Shown here: piece by piece, positions 7,150 to 15,090 of the stretch
Numbering within the stretch: the first letter of the stretch is position 1
Layout: the number at the start of each line of letters is the position of its first letter
Origin: Pseudomonadota bacterium
GTDB taxonomy: Bacteria; Pseudomonadota; Gammaproteobacteria; Steroidobacterales; Steroidobacteraceae
DNA: 23,033 nt
Reading direction: 5' to 3'
NCBI GenBank assembly: GCA_018241455.1
Contig: JAFEDW010000004.1
Location: 1 to 23,033, forward strand
Notes under the pieces: generated by a model
What the model was told of the DNA's origin: nothing
Databases searched by the model: none
Seen by the model: the letters and a program-made list of their open reading frames with translations, nothing else
Position numbers and translations under genes: made by a program

Positions 7150-8027
7150 TGTCGCGCAGCGCACTGCTGGCCGCGTGGCTGCTGGCGGCGGTGGCGGCGG
7201 CCGCGCCGCTGGCGGCGCAGACGCTGCAGCCGGTGCCGCGGCTCGAGGCGCGCGTCACCGACCTGACCGGCACGCTGACCGCGGGTGAACAAGCGGATCT
7301 TGAACAGCAGCTCGCCAGTTTCGAGCAACGCAAGGGCGCGCAGATCGCCGTGCTGGTCGTCGCGACGACGCAGCCCGAAGACATCGAGCAGTATTCGATC
7401 CGTGTCGTCGATGCCTGGAAGCTCGGGCGCGGCAAGGTCGATGACGGCGTGCTGGTGCTGCTGGCCAAGGACGACCACGCCACCCGCATCGAGGTGGGGC
7501 GCGGCCTCGAAGGTGCGCTCACCGACGCGACCTCGAACCGCATCATCGACGAGACAATGATCCCGCTGTTCCGGCAGGGACAGTATGCGGCCGGCCTCAA
7601 CGCCGGCGTCACGCAGATCATGAAGGTCATCGATGGTGAACCGCTGCCGCCGCCCGATGCAAGCTGGCAAAAAGGCAGCGGCATCGACTTCGGCCACCTG
7701 CTGCCGTTCCTGTTCTTCGGTTTCCTGGCGGCCTCGTCGATCCTGCGTGCGATCTTCGGGCGCGTCGGCGGCGCGGCAGCGACCGGCGGATTGCTCGGGC
7801 TGGTCGTCTGGCTGCTCAGCAAGCTGCTGCTGGTTGGTTTGGGCGTCGGCGTCGTGGCCTTCCTGCTCTCGCTGGTGTTCGGATTGCGCGGTCCCGGCTG
7901 GAGTTCGAGCGGCCGCGGCGGACTCGGCGGCGGCTTCGGCGGATTCGGTGGCGGTGGGTTCGGTGGCGGCGGCTTCGGCGGCGGTGGTGGCGGATTCAGC
8001 GGCGGGGGCGCCTCGGGACGATGGTGA
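7149..8027 (+). CDS. TPM domain membrane protein (YgcG family), Gly-rich tail
   Basis: A 292-residue protein. It has a Sec signal peptide (about 1-24, ending APLAAQ), a TPM domain (about 30-160; VTDLTGTLTAGEQADLEQQLASFEQRKGAQIAVLVV, then DDGVLVLLAKDDHATRIEVGRGLEG), two hydrophobic segments (about 175-245), and a C-terminal tail of GGFGG-type repeats with phenylalanine. The TPM domain faces the periplasm; the family has been linked to photosystem II repair in plants, but the bacterial role is not settled. The GTG start overlaps the LemA stop by 1 nt, and the 3' end overlaps the second TPM gene by 7 nt, so the three form one translational unit. Confidence 0.9.
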   Translation: MSRSALLAAWLLAAVAAAAPLAAQTLQPVPRLEARVTDLTGTLTAGEQADLEQQLASFEQRKGAQIAVLVVATTQPEDIEQYSIRVVDAWKLGRGKVDDGVLVLLAKDDHATRIEVGRGLEGALTDATSNRIIDETMIPLFRQGQYAAGLNAGVTQIMKVIDGEPLPPPDASWQKGSGIDFGHLLPFLFFGFLAASSILRAIFGRVGGAAATGGLLGLVVWLLSKLLLVGLGVGVVAFLLSLVFGLRGPGWSSSGRGGLGGGFGGFGGGGFGGGGFGGGGGGFSGGGASGRW

Positions 8028-8524
8028 ACTGGCTGCGACGCCTGGGCAGGCACTGGCTGGCGCAGCTGCGGCCGGCGCGGGCGCTGCTGCCGGAGCAGGC
8101 GCTCGCTCAGATCGAGGCCGAGGTGCACGCCGCCGAGCGCACGCACGCCGGAGAGATCCGCGTGGCGGTCGAGACCTCGCTGTCCTGGCTGCAGTTGTGG
8201 CGGAACACCAGCGCGCGCGAGCGTGCGCTGCAGGTCTTTTCGGCACTCGGCGTGTGGGACACGGCCCATGACAACGGCGTGCTGATCTACGTATTGCTCG
8301 CCGACCACGCGGTCGAAATCGTGGCCGATCGGGCGATCGCGGCGCACATTCCGGCCGCGGAGTGGGCGGCCCTGTGCGCCGAGGTGGCCGAGCGTTTCCG
8401 CAACGGCGAGCCGGCCGCCGGCTGCTGCCACGCGGTGCGCAGCGTGGGCAAGCACCTGGCGCGTCATTTTCCCGCCGCCGGGGGCGATGGAAACGAACTG
8501 CCCAATCAGCCCGTACTTCTCTAG
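8021..8524 (+). CDS. TPM domain protein, second copy
   Basis: A 167-residue TPM-domain protein without an obvious signal peptide. AEVHAAERTHAGEIRVAVETSL and TAHDNGVLIYVLLADHAVEIVADRAIAAHIP match the TPM fold. It resembles the smaller partner often encoded after LemA and the Gly-rich TPM protein. A hydrophobic run is weak (around residues 55-75), so it is probably cytoplasmic or peripheral. The ATG lies in the last codons of the preceding gene (7-nt overlap). The -10 candidate of the next gene lies inside its last codons. Confidence 0.88.
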   Translation: MVNWLRRLGRHWLAQLRPARALLPEQALAQIEAEVHAAERTHAGEIRVAVETSLSWLQLWRNTSARERALQVFSALGVWDTAHDNGVLIYVLLADHAVEIVADRAIAAHIPAAEWAALCAEVAERFRNGEPAAGCCHAVRSVGKHLARHFPAAGGDGNELPNQPVLL

Positions 8525-8534
8525 AATTGGGCGG
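8498..8534 (+). promoter_or_regulatory. Possible internal promoter for the L,D-transpeptidase
   Basis: TAGAAT (8522-8527, one mismatch to TATAAT) lies 7 nt before the ATG at 8535, with a poor -35 candidate CTGCCC at 8498-8503 (18-nt spacer). If used, transcription would begin at or next to the start codon. The prediction rests on the hexamer and its spacing only. Confidence 0.4.
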
Positions 8535-9827
8535 ATGGACTCACTGAAGACAACCCTGAGGGGTGGCTTGTTGCTGGGCGCGCTGGCGCTGGCCGGTTGC
8601 TCGCTGCTCAGCGCGCCGTGGACCAAGGCGCCGCCCCCGCCGCCGCCGGTCGTGCCGCCGCCGCCTCCCCCGGAGCCGGTATTGCCGCTGCCGGTGGCCA
8701 CGCACAAGTTCGAACTCACCGATCCGAAGGAAGACGTCTACGGCGAGGTGCAGGTCACGACCGCCGGCAAGGAAGACACGCTGCCGGACATCGCGCGCCG
8801 CTTCAACGTCGGCTACGAGGAAATCGTGCGCGCCAATCCGGGCGTCGATCCCTGGATTCCGGGCGCCGGGCGCAAGATCGTCGTGCCGACGCAGTTCGTG
8901 CTGCCGAACGCGCCGCGCGAGGGCATCGTCATCAACCTCGCGGCGATGCGCATCTATTATTTCCCGAAGCACAAGAAAGATGAGCCCGCGCTCGTCTACA
9001 CGCATCCGATCGGCGTCGGCAAGGTCGGCTGGGTCACGCCCGAAGGCGTCACGAAGATCATCGCGCGCGAAGAGAACCCGACCTGGCGGCCGAGCGCGGG
9101 CGTACGCAAGGAGCACGCCGACAACGACGATCCGGTGCCGGCGGTCGTGCCGCCCGGTCCGGATAATCCGCTCGGCAAGTACAAGTTCACGCTCGGCTGG
9201 CCGAGCTACCTGATCCACGGCACGAACAAGCCGTATGGCGTGGGACTGCGCTCGAGCCACGGCTGCATCCGCCTGTATCCGGAAGACATCGTGAGGTTCT
9301 ACAACGATGTGCCGCTCGGTACGCAGGTGCGCGTCGTCAACCAGCCGTTCCTGTTCGGCTGGCACGACGGGCAGCTTTACCTGCAGGCCTACACGGTGTT
9401 CGAGGACGATGCGCGCAACTGGAGCAAGGCGCAGAAATCGCTGCTGCTGAAGTCGATGTCGCCGCGGCTCGAGAAGCTGCTCAAGGCGGCCGGCACGCAC
9501 ATCGACTGGCAGGCGGTCACGCAGGTTGCCAACGCGCCGCGCGGCCTCGCGGTGCCGGTCAGCGGCACGGCCGGCACGGTCGATGGCGTGCTCGCAGCCG
9601 CGCCGCTGGTGCAGAACCGCATTCCGCCCGGTGCCACCTGGGACGGCGCCGACGAAGTCGATGCGGACAAGCAGAGCTTCCAGCAGCTGCAGTCCGAGCG
9701 CGAGCCGCAGGCCGCAGCGGATGCCGCGCTGACTTCGGTACCGGCGCCGGCATCCGCACCCACCACGCCGCCCGCGCCCGCCGCGGCGGCGGCCGATCAT
9801 GCAACCGCAGCCAGTCCCGGCAGCTGA
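8535..9827 (+). CDS. L,D-transpeptidase (YkuD domain) lipoprotein
   Basis: A periplasmic peptidoglycan cross-linking or lipoprotein-anchoring enzyme, 430 residues. A lipoprotein signal ends at L-A-G-C22, followed by a proline-rich spacer (about 33-53) that could bridge from the membrane to the wall. A LysM-like segment follows (about 70-118; TLPDIARRFNVGYEEIVRANPGVD). The YkuD catalytic domain (about 128-275) has H228-G-T and the signature S241-H242-G243-C244-I-R with the nucleophile Cys244. The order resembles ErfK/YbiS/YcfS enzymes. The C-terminus is an Ala/Pro-rich tail. I chose ATG 8535 over the in-frame ATG at 8487 because the signal peptide begins there. Its last 29 nt overlap the sheath-like gene. 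Confidence 0.93.
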   Translation: MDSLKTTLRGGLLLGALALAGCSLLSAPWTKAPPPPPPVVPPPPPPEPVLPLPVATHKFELTDPKEDVYGEVQVTTAGKEDTLPDIARRFNVGYEEIVRANPGVDPWIPGAGRKIVVPTQFVLPNAPREGIVINLAAMRIYYFPKHKKDEPALVYTHPIGVGKVGWVTPEGVTKIIAREENPTWRPSAGVRKEHADNDDPVPAVVPPGPDNPLGKYKFTLGWPSYLIHGTNKPYGVGLRSSHGCIRLYPEDIVRFYNDVPLGTQVRVVNQPFLFGWHDGQLYLQAYTVFEDDARNWSKAQKSLLLKSMSPRLEKLLKAAGTHIDWQAVTQVANAPRGLAVPVSGTAGTVDGVLAAAPLVQNRIPPGATWDGADEVDADKQSFQQLQSEREPQAAADAALTSVPAPASAPTTPPAPAAAAADHATAASPGS

Positions 9828-11463
9828 AGCGGACCAGGGCTCCGCGCCGGCGGCGATCGAGCGGCTGCCGACCGCGGTGACCGCGTTCATCGGCCGCGCG
9901 CTCAAAGGTCCGCTGAATACGCCGACGCCGGTCGGCAGTTTCGCCGAGTTCCAGCGCCTGTTCGGCGGCCTGTGGCAACCCTCGACGCTCGGCTACGCCA
10001 TCGAACAGTACTTCGAGCACGGCGGCCGCGAGGCGCTGATCGTGCGCGTCGTCAACGGCGCGCGCGCGCCCAGCCTGCGCCTGCCGGCCGGCCGCGGGCA
10101 GCTGCTGCTGCGCGGCCGGCAGCCCGGCACGCGTGAATACCTGCGCGCCTCGGTCGATTACGACGGCATTGCGGATGAAGCCACCGATCAGTTCAACCTG
10201 GTGGTGCAGCGCCTGCAGCAGCCCGGTTCGGAGCTGGTCGAAGCGCAGGAAATCATGCGCGGTGTGTCGATCACGCCCGGCAGCGAGCGATCGGTCGAAC
10301 GCTTACTCGCGCGGTCGCGCCTGGTGCGCCTCGGCGGCCCGCTGCCGCTCGAGCGGCCCGCGCGCACGCTGCCGTCGCGGCCCGGCGCCGTGGTCGGCTA
10401 TGTCGCGGCCGCCAACGACGGCGCCGACGGCGCCGATCTCACCGACTACGACTTGATCGGCGATGCCACGCGTGGCACGGGGTTGTTCGCGCTGCGCGGG
10501 GGCCCGCGCTTCTCGCTGCTGTGCGTGCCGCCGCTGTCGCGCAGCCAGGACATCGGCCTGACGACGCTGCATGTCGCCACGCAATTGTGCCGCGCGCAGC
10601 AGGCGCTGTTGATCGTCGATCCGCCCTCGAGCTGGGACTCGGTCGCGGCGGCGCTGGCCGGCGCCTCGCACTGGGCCTTCCAGAGCGAACAGGCGCTGCT
10701 GTATTTCCCGCGGCTGCTCGCTCCCGACAGGCTGCGTGGCCGCAACGAACTGTTCGCCGGCTGTGGCGCGGCCGCGGGCCTGATCGCGCGCGGCGACGAG
10801 ATCAGCCCGCTGTGGGCGGCGGCGGCCGGCGAGACGCCGGTGCTGCGCGCGCCTTACCGCCCGCAGATCGTGCTCGACGAGGTGCAACGTGCGCGGCTGG
10901 CGCAGGTGGGCGTGAATTGCTTCGACCACGTGCGGCCCGCCGCGGGCGCGGTGCGCAGCGCCCGCACGCTGCTGTCGGAGAATGCGGCGCGCGGCGAGTG
11001 GCGCTACCTGCCGGCGCGTCGCCTGGCGCTGTGGCTGCAGGCCTGCGTGCTCGAGGGCACGCGCTGGACGCGGCTGCGCGGCGGCGGCCCCGCGACCTGG
11101 CGCGCCGTGTGCGAGCAGGTCGGGAGCTTTCTCGAGTCGCTGGCCGAGTCCGGCGCATTCGCCGGGCGCGACGACAGCGAGCGCTTCTACGTGATCTGCG
11201 ATGAACGGCTGAACGGCGCCGCCGACGTCGCGCAGGGCCGCTGCAGCCTGTTGTTCGGGTTTGCAGCCTGGCGCGGCGGTGAATTCCAGTCCTGCCTGGT
11301 CACGCACGAGCCGGGCGGCAGCAGCGTCCGCGCCGTGACGATCAATCGCCTGGCGACTTCCGGCGCAAAAGTGTCGGAGGAGATCGAGACCGCCATCCTG
11401 CGCCAACTCGCTTCCGAGTCCGGCGCCGCCGAAGGATTCGCGTCGCACGGGGCGCCAGCGTAG
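9799..11463 (+). CDS. Orphan contractile tail sheath-like protein
   Basis: A 554-residue homologue of phage/eCIS tail sheath proteins. Recognisable parts are: the N-terminal AVTAFIGRALKGPLNTPTPVGSFAEFQRLFGG...LGYAIEQYFEHGGREALIVRV (about 26-85); the sheath-typical EIMRGVSITPGSERSVERLLARSRLVRL (151-178); YDLIGDATRGTGLFAL...LLCVPP (217-245); and the C-terminal domain EWRYLPARRLALWLQACVLEGTRW...FLESLAESGAFAG...FYVICDERLN (400-472). The usual N-terminal PGVY-EE strand, part of the inter-subunit handshake, is not visible. No tube, baseplate, spike, ATPase or other tail gene is in the window. The ATG at 9799 lies within the LDT gene (29-nt overlap), and no better start exists before the conserved part. 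The stop overlaps the hydrolase start by 1 nt. It could be a domesticated tail remnant or a scaffold with a new role; function is unknown. Confidence 0.85.
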   Translation: MQPQPVPAAEADQGSAPAAIERLPTAVTAFIGRALKGPLNTPTPVGSFAEFQRLFGGLWQPSTLGYAIEQYFEHGGREALIVRVVNGARAPSLRLPAGRGQLLLRGRQPGTREYLRASVDYDGIADEATDQFNLVVQRLQQPGSELVEAQEIMRGVSITPGSERSVERLLARSRLVRLGGPLPLERPARTLPSRPGAVVGYVAAANDGADGADLTDYDLIGDATRGTGLFALRGGPRFSLLCVPPLSRSQDIGLTTLHVATQLCRAQQALLIVDPPSSWDSVAAALAGASHWAFQSEQALLYFPRLLAPDRLRGRNELFAGCGAAAGLIARGDEISPLWAAAAGETPVLRAPYRPQIVLDEVQRARLAQVGVNCFDHVRPAAGAVRSARTLLSENAARGEWRYLPARRLALWLQACVLEGTRWTRLRGGGPATWRAVCEQVGSFLESLAESGAFAGRDDSERFYVICDERLNGAADVAQGRCSLLFGFAAWRGGEFQSCLVTHEPGGSSVRAVTINRLATSGAKVSEEIETAILRQLASESGAAEGFASHGAPA

Positions 11464-11984
11464 TGCCGGAGCGTTACGTCATCTTTTCGCACGGCCGCGA
11501 CAGCGAGCCGTGGAGCCGCAAGCTCACCGGGCTGGCCGAGATCGCGCGCACCGAGGGCTATCACGCCGACTCGCTCGACTACCGCGGCATCGACCATCCG
11601 CGCGATCGGGTCACCAAGCTGGTCGAGCATTGCCAGAAACTGCCGGGCGAACTGGTGCTGGCCGGTTCCAGCCTCGGTGGCTACGTCACGGTGGCGGCGG
11701 CCTCGTTGCTGCACGCGCGCGGCGTCTTCCTGCTGGCGCCGGCGCTGCTGATGGAGGGTCTGCCACCGCTGCGCGAAGGGCTCATCGACTGCCCGACGAC
11801 CATCGTGCACGGCTGGCGCGACACGATCGTGCCGCCGGAACACAGCGTGCAATTCGCCCGCCAGTACCGCGCCACGCTGCACTTGCTCGACACCGACCAT
11901 CGCATGTACGACCAGCTGCAGACGATCAACTATTTCTTCGAGCATTTCCTGGTGTCGATCGACATGCGTTACGGGTATCGCTGA
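11463..11984 (+). CDS. Small alpha/beta hydrolase
   Basis: A 173-residue alpha/beta-fold hydrolase with a complete apparent catalytic triad: Ser in GSSLGGY (about 69-75), Asp in HGWRDTIVP (about 117-125) and His in DTDHRMYD (about 140-147). The YVIFSHGRDSEPW start has the oxyanion HG. It is compact, without a cap domain, like YqiA/UPF0227 esterases; the substrate is unknown. The GTG start at 11463 overlaps the sheath-like gene's TAG by 1 nt, so it is translationally coupled to that gene and probably co-functional. Confidence 0.85.
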   Translation: MPERYVIFSHGRDSEPWSRKLTGLAEIARTEGYHADSLDYRGIDHPRDRVTKLVEHCQKLPGELVLAGSSLGGYVTVAAASLLHARGVFLLAPALLMEGLPPLREGLIDCPTTIVHGWRDTIVPPEHSVQFARQYRATLHLLDTDHRMYDQLQTINYFFEHFLVSIDMRYGYR

Positions 11985-12020
11985 GACGCATCGATGTCCT
12001 GGGTTTGAACAGGCCCTGAC

Positions 12021-14471
12021 ATGGATTCACTGCTCGCCAGGCTGGTCGCGCTGTGGACGCGCTCGCGGCTCGAACCCGCGGACCTGGGCGCGCGGCTGCG
12101 CGACAGTGCGGCGCCGGTGTGCTACGTGCTCGAGCGGCGCAGCGCGGTCGACCTGGCGGTGCTGCGCACGCTGTGCGCGAAGCTCCGGCTGCCGCGGCCG
12201 CGCCGCCGGCTGCTGCCCGCGCCGGCCAACGCCGGGCGGGCCTCGTTCGCGCTCGAGCGGCCGGTCGGCCTGTGGCGCTCGCGGCTCGACCGGCGCGCGC
12301 CGCGTGAACTGGGCGTGCTGATCGACGCGCTGCGCGCCGATCCCAGCCTCGACGTCGCGCTGGTGCCGGCCGGCATCTACTGGGGCCGTGCGCCGCAGAA
12401 GGAGCGGTCGCTGATCCGCCTGTTCCTCGCCGAGGACTGGGCCATCGGCAGCCGGCTGCGCCGCGGCTTCAGCGTGCTGGTCAACGGCCGCAACGTCATG
12501 GTGCAGCTGGGCGAGCCGGTCTCGCTCCGCAGCCTGCTCGGGGGTGAGGCCGATACCGCCGCGGTGGCGCGGCGCGTCGCGCGCGTGCTGCGCGCGCAGC
12601 TGGCACGGGCGCGCGCGGCGCGCATCGGCCCCGACCTCTCGCACCGCCGCACCATCGTCGCCGAGGTGCTGCGCTCGCGCGCGGTGCGCCAGGCGGTGGC
12701 GCAGGCGGCGCGCGAACGCAACGGCGGCGAACGCAAGGGCCGTGACCGGCGCCGCGAGATGCTGCTCGAAGCGCGCCGCTGCATCGACGAAATCGCCGCC
12801 AACTATTCGCACATCTTCGTCACGTCGATGTCGCACCTGCTGACGCGGGTGTGGAACCGCCTCTACGACGGCGTGGAATTCCGCCACGTCGACACGCTCC
12901 GCCAGGTGGCGGCCGGCAACGAGATCGTCTACGTGCCCTGCCATCGCAGCCACATGGATTACCTGCTGCTTTCGTACGCGATCTACCAGCACGGTTTTGC
13001 GATCCCGCACGTGGCCGCGGGCGTCAACCTGAACCTGCCGGTGATCGGCCGCTTCCTGCGCAAGGGCGGCGGCTTCTTCATGCGCCGCAGTTTCCGCGGC
13101 AATTCGCTGTACACCGTGGTGTTCACGCAGTACCTCGCGGCGATCATGGCGCGCGGCCATTCGATCGAGTATTTCATCGAGGGCGGACGCAGCCGCAGCG
13201 GCCGGTTGCTGGCGCCGATGACCGGCATGCTGGCGATGACGGTGCGCAGCTTCCTGCGCCAGCCCCGCCGGCCTGTGGTGTTCGTGCCGGTGTACTTCGG
13301 CTACGAACGCATCTGGGAAGGCGCGACATACATCAACGAGCTGTCGGGGCGGCCGAAGGAGAAGGAGACCGTGCTGGGGCTGGTGCGCAGCCTCCATCGG
13401 CTGCGCGAGAATTTCGGGCGCGTGCACGTCAACCTCGGCGAGCCGGTGTTCCTCGAGCGACTGCTCGACCGCCATGCGCCGGACTGGCGCACGCAGGCCG
13501 GCAACGCGCAGGAGAAGCCGCGCTGGATCGCGCCGCTGGTCGGCGAGCTGTCGGTCACCGTGATGCGCCACATCAACGCGGCCGCCAGCATGAACCCGGT
13601 CAACCTGCTGGCGCTGGCGCTGCTGGCGACGCCGCGCCAGGCGACGCTGCAGGACGACCTGGTGCGGCACCTCGGCACGCTGCTGGCGGTGTTGCGCGCG
13701 GTGCCGTACAGCGAACGCGTCACGGTCACCGAGCTCACCCCCGCGGCAATCGTCGACTACGGCCTGAAGCTGCAGCTGATCACGCGCGAGACGCATCGCG
13801 CCGGCGAGTTCGTGCGCATGAGCGCCGAGAATGCCGTGCTGGCCACCTACTACCGCAACAACGTGCTGCACCTCGTGGCGATGCCCTCGCTGATGGCCTG
13901 CTGCTTCATCGCCAACGCCGAGCTGCACGCCACCGACATCCAGCGCTTCGCCGGTCGCATCTATCCGTACATCGCCACCGAGCTGTTCCTGCGCTGGCGC
14001 GAAGACGAATTGCCGGCGGTGGTGGACGAAGTGCTGGCCGCGCTGGGCCGCTGCGGCCTGCTCGAACCCACGGGCAATGGCGGCTGGCGGCGGCCGGCGC
14101 CGACCTCGAATGCGGCGCTGGAGCTGTCGCTGCTGGCGCAGTCGACGGTGCAGACGATCGAGCGCTACTACCTGGCGATCGCGCTGCTGATCCGCGCCGG
14201 CAGCGGTACGATCACGCAGAAGGCACTCGAGGAGCGCTGCCAGCTGATGGCGCAGCGCATGACGCTGTTGTACGGGTTCAACTCGCCCGAATTCTTCGAC
14301 CGCGCGCTGTTTGGCAGTTTCATCAACCTGCTGCGCAGCCGCGACGTACTGCGCACCGACGAGGCCGGACGCCTGGTGTTCGACGGCGTGCTGGTCGAAG
14401 TCGCGCGCGATGCGGAGATCGTGCTGTCAGAGCAGATTCGCCACTCGATCCTGCAGGTCACGCACGGCTGA
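12021..14471 (+). CDS. plsB: Glycerol-3-phosphate 1-O-acyltransferase
   Basis: Acylates sn-glycerol-3-phosphate at position 1, the first step of phospholipid synthesis, at the inner membrane. The 816-residue length matches PlsB (E. coli about 807). The acyltransferase core has H308-x4-D313 (HRSHMDYLL), GGGFFMRRSFRGN, FIEGGRSRSG and VVFVPVYFGYERIWEG, the four conserved blocks in order. An N-terminal family-specific region (1-260) precedes the core, and a helical C-terminal region follows. A 36-nt gap separates it from the hydrolase, so it may be read from the same upstream transcript. It shares the lipid theme with the ClsB-like gene. Its stop codon is part of a hairpin that also includes the stop of the convergent membrane protein gene. 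Confidence 0.96.
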   Translation: MDSLLARLVALWTRSRLEPADLGARLRDSAAPVCYVLERRSAVDLAVLRTLCAKLRLPRPRRRLLPAPANAGRASFALERPVGLWRSRLDRRAPRELGVLIDALRADPSLDVALVPAGIYWGRAPQKERSLIRLFLAEDWAIGSRLRRGFSVLVNGRNVMVQLGEPVSLRSLLGGEADTAAVARRVARVLRAQLARARAARIGPDLSHRRTIVAEVLRSRAVRQAVAQAARERNGGERKGRDRRREMLLEARRCIDEIAANYSHIFVTSMSHLLTRVWNRLYDGVEFRHVDTLRQVAAGNEIVYVPCHRSHMDYLLLSYAIYQHGFAIPHVAAGVNLNLPVIGRFLRKGGGFFMRRSFRGNSLYTVVFTQYLAAIMARGHSIEYFIEGGRSRSGRLLAPMTGMLAMTVRSFLRQPRRPVVFVPVYFGYERIWEGATYINELSGRPKEKETVLGLVRSLHRLRENFGRVHVNLGEPVFLERLLDRHAPDWRTQAGNAQEKPRWIAPLVGELSVTVMRHINAAASMNPVNLLALALLATPRQATLQDDLVRHLGTLLAVLRAVPYSERVTVTELTPAAIVDYGLKLQLITRETHRAGEFVRMSAENAVLATYYRNNVLHLVAMPSLMACCFIANAELHATDIQRFAGRIYPYIATELFLRWREDELPAVVDEVLAALGRCGLLEPTGNGGWRRPAPTSNAALELSLLAQSTVQTIERYYLAIALLIRAGSGTITQKALEERCQLMAQRMTLLYGFNSPEFFDRALFGSFINLLRSRDVLRTDEAGRLVFDGVLVEVARDAEIVLSEQIRHSILQVTHG

Positions 14472-14490
14472 GGAGCGCGGCGGCGCTCAG
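14468..14490. terminator. Hairpin across convergent stop codons
   Basis: CTGAG and AGCGC pair with GCGCT and CAG around a short GGCG loop. The hairpin spans the TGA of plsB and the TGA of the minus-strand membrane protein gene, which are 15 nt apart. There is no T tract, so any terminator activity would be Rho-assisted or bidirectional roadblock; this is inference. Confidence 0.35.
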
Positions 14491-15044
14491 TGCGGCCACA
14501 GCCAGCCGAAGGTGCCGCCGGTCAGCAGCCCGAACAGCAAGCCATCGAACATCGTGACCAGCGTCATGCGCCAGTTGCGGTGATACCAGATCGCCGCCTG
14601 CGGCAGCGCCATCGCGTAGGCCATGAAGGCGGCGAATCCCACCAGGCGGAACACGCTCAGGTAGGGCGCGCCGGCCGGCAGTTCACGGCCGGCGATGTAG
14701 GCGCAGAAGAAACTGACCACCAGCAGGTACACGAACCACTGCAGCAGGTTCTTGCCCATCGCCATGCCGCCCTTCGCGACGGTCATCAGCACCATCGGCC
14801 CGCGTTCCATCTTCGCCTTGAATTCCGGCGTGCGGAAATCCTTCATCGAATCGGGCTTGGGCATCGCGTAGTCGCCCGGCTGCAGGTTCAGTCCGCGCAG
14901 CGCATCGAGGATCGCGTCCTGCTGCGCCGGCGCGCGCAGGTCGCCCCAGTGGTAGCCGAGGAACATGTGGATGATCGAGCTGAGCACGAAGATGAACACC
15001 GCCGAGAGCAGGATCGGCAGCCAGAGTGCGCCAATGGAAATCAT
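14487..15044 (-). CDS. Hypothetical membrane protein (185 aa)
   Basis: An unrecognised integral membrane protein. About four hydrophobic segments are visible: near residues 3-28 (LWLPILLSAVFIFVLSSIIHMFLGY), about 97-117 (LLQWFVYLLVVSFFCAYIAG), about 130-150 (FRLVGFAAFMAYAMALPQAAI) and about 160-182 (LVTMFDGLLFGLLTGGTFGWLW). Between the first two lies a hydrophilic segment, DLRAPAQQDAILDALRGLNLQPGDYAMPKPDSMKDFRTPEFKAKMERG, which looks conserved-domain-like. The start at 15044 has GGGGAG 6 nt upstream on the minus strand, a strong ribosome site; the longer in-frame form from 15155 lacks support. It stands alone between plsB (convergent) and the arfB operon, 46 nt after arfB, so it may be the last gene of that operon. 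Confidence 0.85.
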   Translation of the reverse strand: MISIGALWLPILLSAVFIFVLSSIIHMFLGYHWGDLRAPAQQDAILDALRGLNLQPGDYAMPKPDSMKDFRTPEFKAKMERGPMVLMTVAKGGMAMGKNLLQWFVYLLVVSFFCAYIAGRELPAGAPYLSVFRLVGFAAFMAYAMALPQAAIWYHRNWRMTLVTMFDGLLFGLLTGGTFGWLWPH

Positions 15045-15090
15045 GTGAATCTCCCCTGTTTGCTGGTTGTGGTCGCAGGTGCCTTGGATG

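Noticed and set aside
7900..8020. Short direct repeats as a CRISPR or satellite
   Set aside because: They are GGC/GGT codon runs for the Gly/Phe tail of the TPM protein, with no spacers.
9799..11463. Sheath-like gene as part of a prophage
   Set aside because: No other phage gene, integrase, att repeat or composition change flanks it; overlaps tie it to host envelope genes.
12027..13928. Long minus-strand ORF (633 codons) inside plsB
   Set aside because: It is an antisense shadow of a well-conserved PlsB in a high-G+C genome; its His/Arg/Gln-rich composition is typical of such shadows.
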